A stretch of DNA of 64,000 nucleotides from Paenibacillus agricola (GTDB lineage: Bacteria; Bacillota; Bacilli; Paenibacillales; NBRC-103111), in contig NZ_JAAOIW010000022.1 in the NCBI RefSeq assembly GCF_011440305.1, positions 1 to 64,000 of the forward strand. Direction: 5' to 3'. How positions within the stretch are numbered: position 1 is the stretch's first letter; every line of letters begins with the position of its first letter. The notes under the pieces are model-generated. The model saw nothing but the letters and a program-made list of their open reading frames with translations, was not told the DNA's origin and did no database searches. Shown here in pieces: positions 28,132-35,716 of the stretch. The translations under genes were made by a program, and so were the position numbers.

Positions 28132-28461
28132 CTAAATTGCGTTCTTGTAAAACTGCCTTATTCGGTCAAACACGTACCATACAGCAGCTTCGTTCATCAT
28201 TTTTAATAAAGTTTGTTCTTCCTCATTCACTTGTTTCAGGTGTTTGTCTAGTGTGTTTCTAATATCATTTGTAATTTCTTGGATAGAGTATACATATGGA
28301 GTATAGTCGATTAATAAACTTTCTACTATTTCACCACTGTTATTAATGATAAAACTTGCTTCGCCTTCTGAAATATTATAAATCTCTTTCAATAAACATT
28401 TAATTTCATCTGATATTTGGGGGTTTACGTTTTTGTTTAGAATGGCTAAAGTCATCTCCAT
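28132..28461 (-). CDS. Unknown helical protein
   Basis: 109 residues: MEMTLAILNKNVNPQISDE, EASFIINNSGEIVESLL, and a helical end with EEQTLLKMMNEAAVWYVFDR. No family recognised. No strong ribosome site at the first ATG; the second Met is possible. It lies between a broken reductase and a cupin gene on the same strand. The coding look (codon pattern, no internal stop, sensible hydrophobic periodicity) supports a real protein. Confidence 0.5.
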   Translation of the reverse strand: MEMTLAILNKNVNPQISDEIKCLLKEIYNISEGEASFIINNSGEIVESLLIDYTPYVYSIQEITNDIRNTLDKHLKQVNEEEQTLLKMMNEAAVWYVFDRIRQFYKNAI

Positions 28462-28539
28462 ACTCTCACTCCAATGCTACATCTGAATAACCATTGCAAG
28501 TCTTAACGATTAACGGGTATTTATGCACACTCGCGTGTC

Positions 28540-28935
28540 TTAGGACTGGTATTGATCATCACTGACTTTTTCCATCCAATCAACGACCTTGCCATCAAGA
28601 CGTTCATGAATGGCTATATGCGACATAGCTGTGGTTGGCGAAGCTCCATGCCAATGTTTCTCCCCCGGTGGGAACCAAACCACGTCACCGGGACTAATTT
28701 CCTCGATCTGACCTCCCCAACGTTGAACCCGTCCTTTGCCTGCCGTTACGATCAGCGTTTGACCTAGTGGATGCGTATGCCATGCTGTCCGTGCGCCTGG
28801 CTCGAACGTAACGCTGGCTCCAGCTACGCGTGCAGGATCGGCTGCTTCAAACAGTGGATCGATGCGAACCGTGCCGGTGAAATATTCAAACGGTCCTTTC
28901 CTCGAAGGTTGGGATCCGATTCTTCTGATTTCCAT
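28540..28935 (-). CDS. Small cupin (quercetin dioxygenase-like)
   Basis: 131 residues. Single cupin beta barrel: motif 1 [20 protein letters not shown] with two His, and motif 2 [18 protein letters not shown] with the third His; a metal-binding enzyme or sensor. Such cupins travel with aldo/keto reductases and carboxymuconolactone decarboxylases, as here. GC-richer than its neighbours. It has a good AGGAAT-type ribosome site. Substrate unknown. Confidence 0.85.
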   Translation of the reverse strand: MEIRRIGSQPSRKGPFEYFTGTVRIDPLFEAADPARVAGASVTFEPGARTAWHTHPLGQTLIVTAGKGRVQRWGGQIEEISPGDVVWFPPGEKHWHGASPTTAMSHIAIHERLDGKVVDWMEKVSDDQYQS

Positions 28936-28938
28936 TTT

Positions 28939-29540
28939 CTATATTCCTCCATTAGGGTTGCGTATTTTTTCCGTGTTGTTGTTTACATCGCCTAAAGTCT
29001 CCGCCTTCCTAATAAGGACGATATAGGAAACGATAGCCAGTAAACTGGTTGTAAATATAATGATTCCGAAAGGGATGGTGAATTCTCGCCTGCGATTCCC
29101 ACAAGCGGGGAAGTAACTGCGCCTTGTGCGAATTGTAAGGTGCCTAGAACGGCAGAGCACTCCCCGCAATTTGTCCATGCGATTCCATTGCTAAGGTAAA
29201 AGAAACCGGTCCAATGATCCCAATTGATACAGCAAATAAGAAGGTTGAAACAAATATCGCCGATAATGACCCCATAGAGAGAACTGAGATCAGGATAGCG
29301 GAAGTAGAAATAAAGGATAGCGATAATCCAATACGAAATATACTGAGTTCCGTCAGCCGACCAGCGACTCGTTTGACAATTTGTGTTCCCATCATAATAG
29401 CAATCCCATTCATGGCAAACAGGATCGAAAACATTTGCGGCGTGTAAACAATGTACGACATCGCATGGGATCTGAATTTTCATAAATGTAGTTAAGATAA
29501 CCGCGTTTTGTTGGAGGGACCCCAAGATATAAGTTTGCAT
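28939..29540 (-). pseudogene. Bcr/CflA-type MFS exporter, broken
   Basis: Fragments in three frames join into the second half of a drug-resistance transporter: YTPQMFSILFAMNGIAIMMG, RLTELSIFRIGL, GIIGPVSFTLAM, LGTLQFAQGAVTSPLVGIAG and FGIIIFTTSLLAIVSYIVL. The first six helices are mostly absent and at least two frameshifts are present (around 29145 and 29075). It lies between the cupin and the third reductase. Confidence 0.65.
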
Positions 29541-29647
29541 ATTGACTCTCTTCCATCAGGTGTAAAGTTGATTTGTTTATCTTTGATCCCTCCAGACATA
29601 ATGATGATATTGTACCAGCAGTTTTTTAGCGAAAGAGGCAAGATTCA

Positions 29648-30628
29648 CTATATTCCGATCTTGTTTTGCTGAGAAGTGGGGTAGCGGTCACCAACTATTT
29701 TCATTTTGCTTAAAACATTATTTATTTGTTTGAGCTCACTTTCGGTGAAAATGATTTCCGCTGAAGCATTGTTTTCCTGAATCCTCTCGATCCTTGTCGT
29801 TCCTGGGATTGGCACAATCCAGGGTTTCTGTGCTAATACCCATGCTAATGCAATCTGAGCCGGAGTTGCCTGCTTTTCCATTGCTAATTGTTCTATGAAA
29901 TCAATGACCACTTGATTTGCTTCCATAGCTTCCTTCGTAAATCTTGGCAGCTCTGCTCGGTTATCGTTTATGCTGAAAGACATATTCTTGTCGAATTTAC
30001 CGGTTAGATATCCACGCCCAAGGGGACTATAAGCAACCATTCCGATTCCCAGTTCTTCCAGCGTTGGAAAAAGGGTGGTCTCTACAGTTCGCCACCACAT
30101 AGAATATTCGTTTTGGACCGCAGTCAATGGTTCAACTGCATGAGCACTGCGGATAGTTTCTGCTCCGGCTTCTGAAAGTCCCCAGTGTCTTATTTTTCCT
30201 TCTTTCTTGAATTGTTGCATCGCTAGCGCTACGTCTTCAATCGGGACCTTGGGGTCAACACGGTGGATGTAATATAGGTCAATATAGTCGGTTTTAAGCC
30301 GGCGTAAAGACCCCTCTATGGCTTTGCGAATAGATTCAGGTCTGCTGTCAAGCCCGCCTTGAGGATCACCGATCTTGTGCCCGCCTTTTGTCGCAAGCTG
30401 AACCTTCTCTCTTCGACCGACCAAAGCATCGCCCACCAATTCCTCATTTGTATACGGCCCATAAACCTCCGCACTGTCAAGCATAGTGACCCCCAAATCA
30501 ACGGCAGCATGGATAACCGAGATCATTTCGTTTCTATCCTTTGCTGGTCCGCGATGATGGTTTAATCCCATACAACCAATGCCAATTTCAGATGTTTTCA
30601 ATCCATTTCCCAAAAATCGTGTCTTCAT
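29648..30628 (-). CDS. Aldo/keto reductase (intact paralogue)
   Basis: 326 residues, AAGGAGAG six bases before the ATG. Motifs: IGIGCMGLNHHRGPAKD, LDSAEVYGPYTNEELVG (Asp and Tyr), LATKGGHK (Lys), YYIHRVDPK (His), VAYSPLGRGYLTGKFD and VPIPGTTRIERIQ. Length and motifs are normal for the large YhdN/YajO-type reductases. It is transcribed away from the MerR gene, and the 19-bp-spacer promoter at 30793-30823 points into it, so the MerR protein very likely controls it. Confidence 0.92.
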   Translation of the reverse strand: MKTRFLGNGLKTSEIGIGCMGLNHHRGPAKDRNEMISVIHAAVDLGVTMLDSAEVYGPYTNEELVGDALVGRREKVQLATKGGHKIGDPQGGLDSRPESIRKAIEGSLRRLKTDYIDLYYIHRVDPKVPIEDVALAMQQFKKEGKIRHWGLSEAGAETIRSAHAVEPLTAVQNEYSMWWRTVETTLFPTLEELGIGMVAYSPLGRGYLTGKFDKNMSFSINDNRAELPRFTKEAMEANQVVIDFIEQLAMEKQATPAQIALAWVLAQKPWIVPIPGTTRIERIQENNASAEIIFTESELKQINNVLSKMKIVGDRYPTSQQNKIGI

Positions 30629-30647
30629 ATCAATCTCTCCTTATATT

Positions 30648-30713
30648 TCAATCATTTTTCCAGTTCTTGTGACCTTTGTGGTTATCTTTTTTCTGCCAGC
30701 TAGAGTATTTCAT
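30648..30713 (-). CDS. 21-residue ORF in the reductase leader
   Basis: AATAGGAGGTG directly precedes ATG, then MKYSSWQKKDNHKGHKNWKN ends with one more residue and a stop, all inside the 165-base leader between the MerR-type promoter and the reductase start. The ribosome site is strong but very close. It may be a leader peptide or a chance ORF. Confidence 0.3.
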   Translation of the reverse strand: MKYSSWQKKDNHKGHKNWKND

Positions 30714-30792
30714 CACCTCCTATTTGTTTCAAGCCGTTCTTATTTCCTTCCTTTTTCCCATCTTGACAAAATCGGGAAGTATTGATAGTCTC

Positions 30793-30823
30793 AGCTTACA
30801 ACTTACAGTTAACTGTAAGTCAA
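30793..30823 (-). promoter_or_regulatory. MerR-type promoter with operator palindrome
   Basis: On the minus strand TTGACT, a 19-base spacer and TAAGCT form a promoter of the MerR kind. The spacer centre is the perfect palindrome CTTACAGTTAACTGTAAG (30802-30819). A 19-bp spacer needing DNA untwisting by MerR is characteristic of this family. It drives the reductase at 29648-30628 and probably represses or feeds back on the MerR gene on the other side. Confidence 0.85.
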
Positions 30824-30857
30824 TAGTTTTTATAAAAAAACTTATAGGAGTGGGATT

Positions 30858-31301
30858 ATGCTCTATACGATTAGTGAAGCGGCGGTGAAAATGCAATTAA
30901 CCTCGTATACTTTACGGTACTACGACAGAGAAGGGTTGATTCCCTTTGTGGAACGCAGTGCGGGTGGTGTACGAATATTTAAGGAAAAGGATTTTGGGTG
31001 GATTCGGCTGATTGAATGTTTGAAAGCCGCAGGTATGTCAATTAAAGAGATCAAGCAGTTTGTCGACTGGTATATGGAGGGGGATTCGACTCTCCAACTG
31101 CGCCGCGATATGTTCTATGAAAGAAAAAAGCTTGTCGAGGAACAGATTGAATCGCTGCAGAAAACATTGAATACGATCAAATATAAGTGTTGGTTTTATG
31201 ATACCGCAGTTGCTGCTGGAACAACTTCTGTTCCTAAAAACATGAAACCGGAAGACAGGCCGGATGAAATACGCGAGCTTAAAGGAAAAATTGATCTATG
31301 A
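30858..31301 (+). CDS. MerR-family transcriptional regulator
   Basis: 147 residues, AGGAG seven bases before ATG. N-terminal winged helix MLYTISEAAVKMQLTSYTLR, RYYDREGLIPFVER and AGGVRIF (about 1-70), then the dimerising coiled coil (about 75-120) and a short tail. MerR regulators of aldo/keto reductase genes respond to aldehydes or other electrophiles. The inducer here is not deducible; Cys125 (KYKCWF) is the only cysteine in the effector region and one of two in the protein. Divergent from the reductase with a shared operator. Confidence 0.92.
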   Translation: MLYTISEAAVKMQLTSYTLRYYDREGLIPFVERSAGGVRIFKEKDFGWIRLIECLKAAGMSIKEIKQFVDWYMEGDSTLQLRRDMFYERKKLVEEQIESLQKTLNTIKYKCWFYDTAVAAGTTSVPKNMKPEDRPDEIRELKGKIDL

Positions 31302-31380
31302 TATATGATAAGTATTCCATTTTTCACAGCATCACAGTGATCAATTTATTCAATACAACAGATTTTTCTCCCAATACATG

Positions 31381-31417
31381 AAACGAGCCTTAGAAGTGAT
31401 TCTAGAGGCTCGTTTTT
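31381..31417 (+). terminator. Terminator after merR-like gene
   Basis: AAACGAGCCT and AGGCTCGTTTTT form the stem around a GTGATTC loop region, with a T-run on the plus strand, about 80 bases past the stop. Confidence 0.75.
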
Positions 31418-31494
31418 CTTTGACTATTTTCTTGATCTGAAAAAATCGACTTTTGCAGTGGTCTCCAGTAGGGGATCTTTTTTATGTCGGATCC

Positions 31495-31524
31495 AATGTA
31501 CGAAAATGGGTATTTTCGTACATT
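31495..31524. promoter_or_regulatory. 30-bp perfect palindrome upstream of a recombinase
   Basis: AATGTACGAAAAT-GGGT-ATTTTCGTACATT is a perfect inverted repeat, which can also be read as 11-bp arms around an 8-bp spacer ATGGGTAT. It lies 97 bases before the recombinase gene. Tyrosine recombinase core sites have this form, so it may be a recombination site, or an operator for the gene. Confidence 0.6.
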
Positions 31525-31621
31525 AAAACCCTTGATTTTCCTGCCTTTATCAGGTAAAATATTCCATTCATAAGATAATCATACATTTAACGTATGCTTT
31601 CATCATGGAGGAACCGGAAAC

Positions 31622-32140
31622 ATGACTAAAAAAACAACCTACGATGTGCAGCTGCTGCGCTCGCTCCAGGACATCGAGGATATGAAGCAATCGCTGCGCC
31701 GGTGGTGCAGCGAACGGGATTATTTCCTGTTTCTGCTGGGGATCAATACCGGGCTGCGTGTATCGGATATCGTGGCCCTGCGCGTGAAGGACGTCCAGGG
31801 GAAGGATCACCTGCTGCTCTCGGGGGAAAAAAGCGGCAAGCGCCGCCGGGTCTTTCTCAAACCCATTCAAACCGATGTAGAGGCCTATACAAAGGGCATG
31901 GATCGGGACGGTTGGTTATTCCCTTCCCGCAAAGGGGACGGCCCTATATCTGCAACACAAGCCTACAGGACGCTTATCAAAGCCGGTGCCATGATCGATC
32001 GGACCGATATCGGGACACACACGATGCGCAAAACCTTTGGCTACCACTATTACAAGCGGCATCAGGACGTGGCCAAGCTGCAGGAGATTTCCAACCATTC
32101 GGCCCCTTCCATCTCAGCTGCCTCCAATAGTACCCTTTAA
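31622..32140 (+). pseudogene. Small tyrosine recombinase lacking the catalytic Tyr
   Basis: 172 codons, GGAGG 11 bases before ATG. Stand-alone catalytic domain: GINTGLRVSDIVALRVKDV (first Arg), SGKRRRVFL, and THTMRKTFGYHYYKRH (His-x-x-Arg), then LQEISNHSAPS. Intact relatives continue with a TxRYIG-like helix bearing the Tyr nucleophile; here the sequence turns into SISAASNSTL and stops, so the Tyr is lost. Probably a frameshift or a small deletion near 32115. GC-rich compared with the surroundings. Confidence 0.8.
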
Positions 32141-32166
32141 CGACTTAAGAATCTGTCGTACTTTGC

Positions 32167-32364
32167 TTACGATTTCTTGAAAAAGATGAAATAGACGGTG
32201 ACAAACACCGCAACTATTCCGATGTTGACGATTAACCGGGTCGCAAAGTGATGTCTTAAGTACAGTATATCGACACCCACGATAACGGCGATCATCACCA
32301 CAATGAACAGCACTCGAAACAGGTTCCCTGTCATTTCACTCATCCTCTCAGAGATATCTATCAT
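32167..32364 (-). CDS. Small two-helix membrane protein
   Basis: About 55-65 residues; the start may be MSEMTG or MTGNLFR rather than the first ATG. Two transmembrane helices: LFRVLFIVVMIAVIVGVDIL and LIVNIGIVAVFVTVYFIFF, ending in lysines (FFKKS). Small membrane proteins of this kind are widespread in Paenibacillus. Function unknown. The stop lies close to the recombinase end on the opposite strand. Confidence 0.55.
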   Translation of the reverse strand: MIDISERMSEMTGNLFRVLFIVVMIAVIVGVDILYLRHHFATRLIVNIGIVAVFVTVYFIFFKKS

Positions 32365-32532
32365 TGCTTCCTGCGTTTACGCCACCGTTACCTGAAGATA
32401 GGATGCAGTTGCATCGTTCAGGTCATCCTTTGTAGCCCTCACAACCTTCATAATAAGCCCCTTAAATAGAATGAATATGATCGGTTTTATTGCACCATAT
32501 ATTGGAACTAACCTGCCCGTTACTTTAATAAA

Positions 32533-32552
32533 AAACAGACCACAGCGGGGGT
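32533..32552 (-). terminator. Short hairpin
   Basis: CAGACC and GGTCTG around an eight-base loop; on the minus strand it is followed by TTTTTTATT. A possible terminator; no gene is assigned to it. Confidence 0.4.
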
Positions 32553-32840
32553 CTGCCTCATTCAACTATCGTCTCCGTTAGCGTAGCGATCTGGCCATTC
32601 TTCGCGGGACGGCCTTTCTGAGTTGTTTTTCCTTTAATACGTTAAACATACAAGAGAGAGGGGTTACTCTTGATTTGTGCTCAAAGTAACCCTAAGCGAT
32701 GTTGAACCGATGAAAACCGTGACTTGTTTGAATATATGGTACGGTTCTCCTTAACAGGTTTACCGGCGAAAAAATGAAAGGAGTGCCTCGGCAGCTCCTT
32801 TCGTAGAATTTTACTATACAGCTCTTTTTAAGTAGTGATT

Positions 32841-33345
32841 CTATAGATGTCTTAACTTTTCCGGATTTGCGACAGTATAAATCGCTTCGATCTTATGATC
32901 TCGATAAGCAAAAGAATAAACATATTGAATCCCTTCATCCAAACGAATGCGGATTCCGGGGAGCCCATTCACGATGAGGAACGAGTACGTAAATTTACCC
33001 GCATGCATGTTGATCACATTTTGATGAAGCTTCAGCACTTGCTCAAACCCGACAACAGGCACTTGTGCCGCGCTTACTTTGCCTCCGCCGTCCGAGTAGA
33101 GCACAACATTCTCACTAACCAGTTCAAGAAGCTTCGTCGTATTTCCTTGCAACAGCGAATTCACAAACTCTTTAATCTTATCCTCCGCAATGGAAACCGA
33201 CGGTTGTTGGTCCGGGTCGACATGGATGCTTTTTTTGGCGCGGTGGAAAATTTGCCGGCAATTCGCACTGCTTTTCCCGACTATATCGGCAATCTCTTCA
33301 AACGAATAATGTCCAACCGAGAAAGTGATTGAAATCTGAATTCGT
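32841..33345 (-). pseudogene. ECF41-type sigma factor, N-terminal part missing
   Basis: From about FSVGHYSFEEIADIVGKS onward this is sigma region 4 (helix-turn-helix) followed by the long SnoaL/NTF2-like C-terminal domain typical of ECF41 (SigJ-like) sigma factors: VSIAEDKIKEFVNSLLQGN, VVLYSDGGGKVSAAQVPVVG and HKIEAIYTVANPEKL. Region 2 is missing. The sequence upstream changes to an IS110 transposase start at about 33345, so insertion and deletion removed the front of the gene. Confidence 0.7.
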
Positions 33346-33489
33346 ATTTTCAAAATGGTAAGCCTTCCTGAATTCATGCCCTCTAAAATCCTGTGCACGT
33401 GCAACGTGCTTGTACTTAGCAATATCTACGCCTATGATTAGCGTTTGAGATGTGATTTGAGCTATCTTGTCATTTTGGTTATAATTCAT
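33345..33489 (-). pseudogene. IS110-family (IS1111 group) transposase N-terminal scrap
   Basis: MNYNQNDKIAQITSQTLIIG, then VDIAKYKHVARAQDFRGHEF, closely matches the start of the IS1111-group transposase at 43028-43585 (VDIAKFKHVARAQDFRGVEY). It holds the first catalytic Asp of the DEDD domain but ends after about 50 residues in the sigma factor remnant. Confidence 0.7.
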
Positions 33490-33674
33490 ATTATCAACCT
33501 CCTGGTGTTCGAATTCGTCCTTTTTGCTGGCCAGCTTAGGACAATTCTTATGATACCAAGAGGTCTTTTATTGTTCAAACGTCATTCTTACTCATTACAG
33601 GAATGCTGCCCGTTCGCTGAGCGAGTACCGACAACATAAGTTTGCATAATATTTATTATGTTACTGCGTCGGGA

Positions 33675-33860
33675 ATGTAATAAGGTTCTTGTCATTTATC
33701 GGAAATGTAATAAGGTTCTTGACATCGACCGATGACAAGAACCTTATTACATAACTAAAAAAAGCCGTAATTTAAGCGACTTTTAATGTAATAATGATGT
33801 TGACTTCCGACATTCTTGTCGGTTGACAAGAACTTGATGTCATAAATGACAAGACCTTTA
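33675..33860. repeat. Cluster of about six 20-bp repeats, transposon-end-like
   Basis: ATGTAATAAGGTTCTTGTCA (33675) and ATGTAATAAGGTTCTTGACA (33705) in one direction; TGACAAGAACCTTATTACAT (33733) inverted; ATGTAATAATGATGTTGAC (33786); TTGACAAGAACTTGATGTCA (33823); ATGACAAGACCTTTA (33846). The centre CCGACA-TTCT-TGTCGG (33807-33822) is two TGTCGG ends facing away from each other. Arrays of about 20-bp TnsB/TniA-type binding sites behind 5'-TGT termini are typical of Tn7/Tn552/Tn5053-like transposons. No such transposase gene is in the window. Confidence 0.6.
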
Positions 33861-34044
33861 TCCCGGTACCTCATGTACCTTTTTGAGCAGTTGCCTCAGC
33901 TTTTGGATCTCCAAGATCCGAAGGCACTGGAGCCCTATATGCCATGGTCATCTTCACTACAGGATACCTGTCGCATCCCTTAATCTTCATCCATCATACA
34001 CTCGCTGCCATCTGACTGCTAGGTGGGGGCTATTTGACGCTCAC
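33849..34044 (+). pseudogene. IS66-family transposase tail and right end
   Basis: The plus frame reads YLMYLFEQLPQLLDLQDPKA and LEPYMPWSSSLQDTCRIP before a stop at 33983. This is the characteristic end of IS66 TnpC (YL...LP...LLPWS..LP..CR). About 45 bases later GGGGGCTATTTGACGCTCAC (34025-34044) resembles the IS66 terminal inverted repeat. The rest of IS66 has been replaced by the 20-bp repeat cluster. Confidence 0.65.
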
Positions 34045-34069
34045 TTTTGTTCTCTGCTTGACAGATAGG

Positions 34070-35605
34070 CTATCTCTTTGTTTTTCCATAAGAGATTGTC
34101 TTGTTGGATAGGTCGCATTCGAGGGCTTCAGTTTCGACATTATCTATAAATAACTGTACGAGCATGGGGTCCCATTGACTTCCCTTACCTTGTCTAAGTA
34201 TTAAAAGCGCTTCTTCAAAAGACATTCCCTTCCGATAAGGGCGATCAGAAGTCATAGCGTCAAATGCATCTGCCACAGCAATAATTCGGCCAAAAAGAGG
34301 AATGCCCTCTCCTTCCAAACCGTCAGGATAGCCCCCTCCGTCATAACGTTCATGGTGAGACCGAACACCTGGAAGCAAAGGTGCCATAGCGCGTTCTGGC
34401 TGAACTCTCCTAAGTATCGATTCTCCAAGGACTGGATGAAGTTTTATCAGATTAAACTCTTCAATCGTAAGCTTACCTTCCTTATGCAGGACCGAATCTG
34501 GAACGCCGATTTTCCCAATGTCATGTAGAAGTGCCGTTTTTTTAAGCATCTCCAACTGTAATGGAGAAAGGCCCGCCCATTGCCCAATCCGAATAGAATA
34601 ACGAGCAACACGCTCCGAATGACCGGCAGTATAGGGATCTCTTGCATCAAGTGCTGCAGCAAGCGTTGAGTAATAACTTTCTACTAACTGATTATTTTGG
34701 CTGTCACGTTCGCGCAACCCTTCCACCATTCCATTAAATCCGGAGACAAGTCGGGAGAATTCATCGGAGTAAATGTCTGAAGCCTTGATTTCTAATTCGC
34801 TTTTATTCAATTCATTCATCACATATTGTAGTTGATCAATGGGCCGCTGAATGTTACGAGAGAAAAGCCAACCATAGACAACCGAAAGCACAATTCCAAA
34901 TCCAATAATAATGCCGGCCCACTGCCAAAAGCTGTCGGATGAAGCATTCTCTTCATACCTGAGCCTGGCCACCAAGGAAAACAAAAGGATTGGCGAAATA
35001 CCGATAATTAGCGAAAAACACAAGAATTTTGCACGAAGGGAAAGAAGAACGTTCCCGTCTAAGGATATGTCCTTGCCAAATCGGTGATTTGAATCATTTC
35101 GAAGGTAGATCAGCAGAGGCCGTATCGTTTCCGAGGCGAGAAAAAACTGCAGCATTGCGTGTATTACGGTTATCAATAATGCTCCCACGGAGTAATAAAA
35201 CAAGTAACGAGAGGGGATATGCAACCACTCTCCATAACGGGCTATAGAAATCGTGCAAGCTGCAGTTAAAAAGAAACCTAACACACTTGGACCAAGGATG
35301 CGTTTTGCGGTGAGTATGGCAAAACGGTGTGTCTGGACATATGCTGCCTTAAGCATCTCATAGTTTGCTTCCGAATGCTTGAAGTAAATACGAATGGGAC
35401 GCAATTGATGGTACAAGGTAAGTTGATTCAAAGTGACCATTCCCGCTAAACTAATAAAAAAAATGGTGAATAAAGCATTTCTTTCTACATCGTCTGGCGG
35501 GGTCACCAGATAAATTAAAACGCCACCAACTCCCAGAGTTGTAAAGAATGAACCAAGAAAATAGTTGCGTGCAAGCTTAGAAAGGAAGGTTCTATATACA
35601 GTCAT
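34070..35605 (-). CDS. Membrane HAMP / HD-GYP cyclic-di-GMP phosphodiesterase
   Basis: About 511 residues. The second ATG (35605) is six bases after AGAGG and is preferred. N-terminal integral membrane region with about six helices (residues 15-255), a HAMP-like linker (about 250-300), then an HD-GYP domain (about 315-490): HSERVARYS, LLHDIGKIGVP with the HD pair, HHERYDGGGYPDGL (the extended HD-GYP motif) and AVADAFDAMTSDRPYRKG. The key residues are present, so it should hydrolyse cyclic di-GMP. It lies next to a GGDEF protein on the same strand, 105 bases apart, forming an opposing pair. Confidence 0.9.
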   Translation of the reverse strand: MTVYRTFLSKLARNYFLGSFFTTLGVGGVLIYLVTPPDDVERNALFTIFFISLAGMVTLNQLTLYHQLRPIRIYFKHSEANYEMLKAAYVQTHRFAILTAKRILGPSVLGFFLTAACTISIARYGEWLHIPSRYLFYYSVGALLITVIHAMLQFFLASETIRPLLIYLRNDSNHRFGKDISLDGNVLLSLRAKFLCFSLIIGISPILLFSLVARLRYEENASSDSFWQWAGIIIGFGIVLSVVYGWLFSRNIQRPIDQLQYVMNELNKSELEIKASDIYSDEFSRLVSGFNGMVEGLRERDSQNNQLVESYYSTLAAALDARDPYTAGHSERVARYSIRIGQWAGLSPLQLEMLKKTALLHDIGKIGVPDSVLHKEGKLTIEEFNLIKLHPVLGESILRRVQPERAMAPLLPGVRSHHERYDGGGYPDGLEGEGIPLFGRIIAVADAFDAMTSDRPYRKGMSFEEALLILRQGKGSQWDPMLVQLFIDNVETEALECDLSNKTISYGKTKR

Positions 35606-35716
35606 GTTCATCCTCTTTCATCATGATGCTTCGAAATATAGTTTATTGGGAGGGGAATCGCACATATTCTGGGAGTGAGCATTTTGTATTTATCATATCG
35701 ATAGGAAACTGGATTT

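Noticed and set aside
32377-32565. 62-codon minus-strand ORF with KVVRATKDDL near its end
   Set aside because: The motif recalls the first strand of GNAT acetyltransferases, but only about 20 residues fit and the rest is unrelated; too little to call.
33675-33752. CRISPR array from repeated 20-bp units
   Set aside because: Spacing is irregular, units occur in both orientations, and no cas genes are present; transposon-end binding sites fit better.
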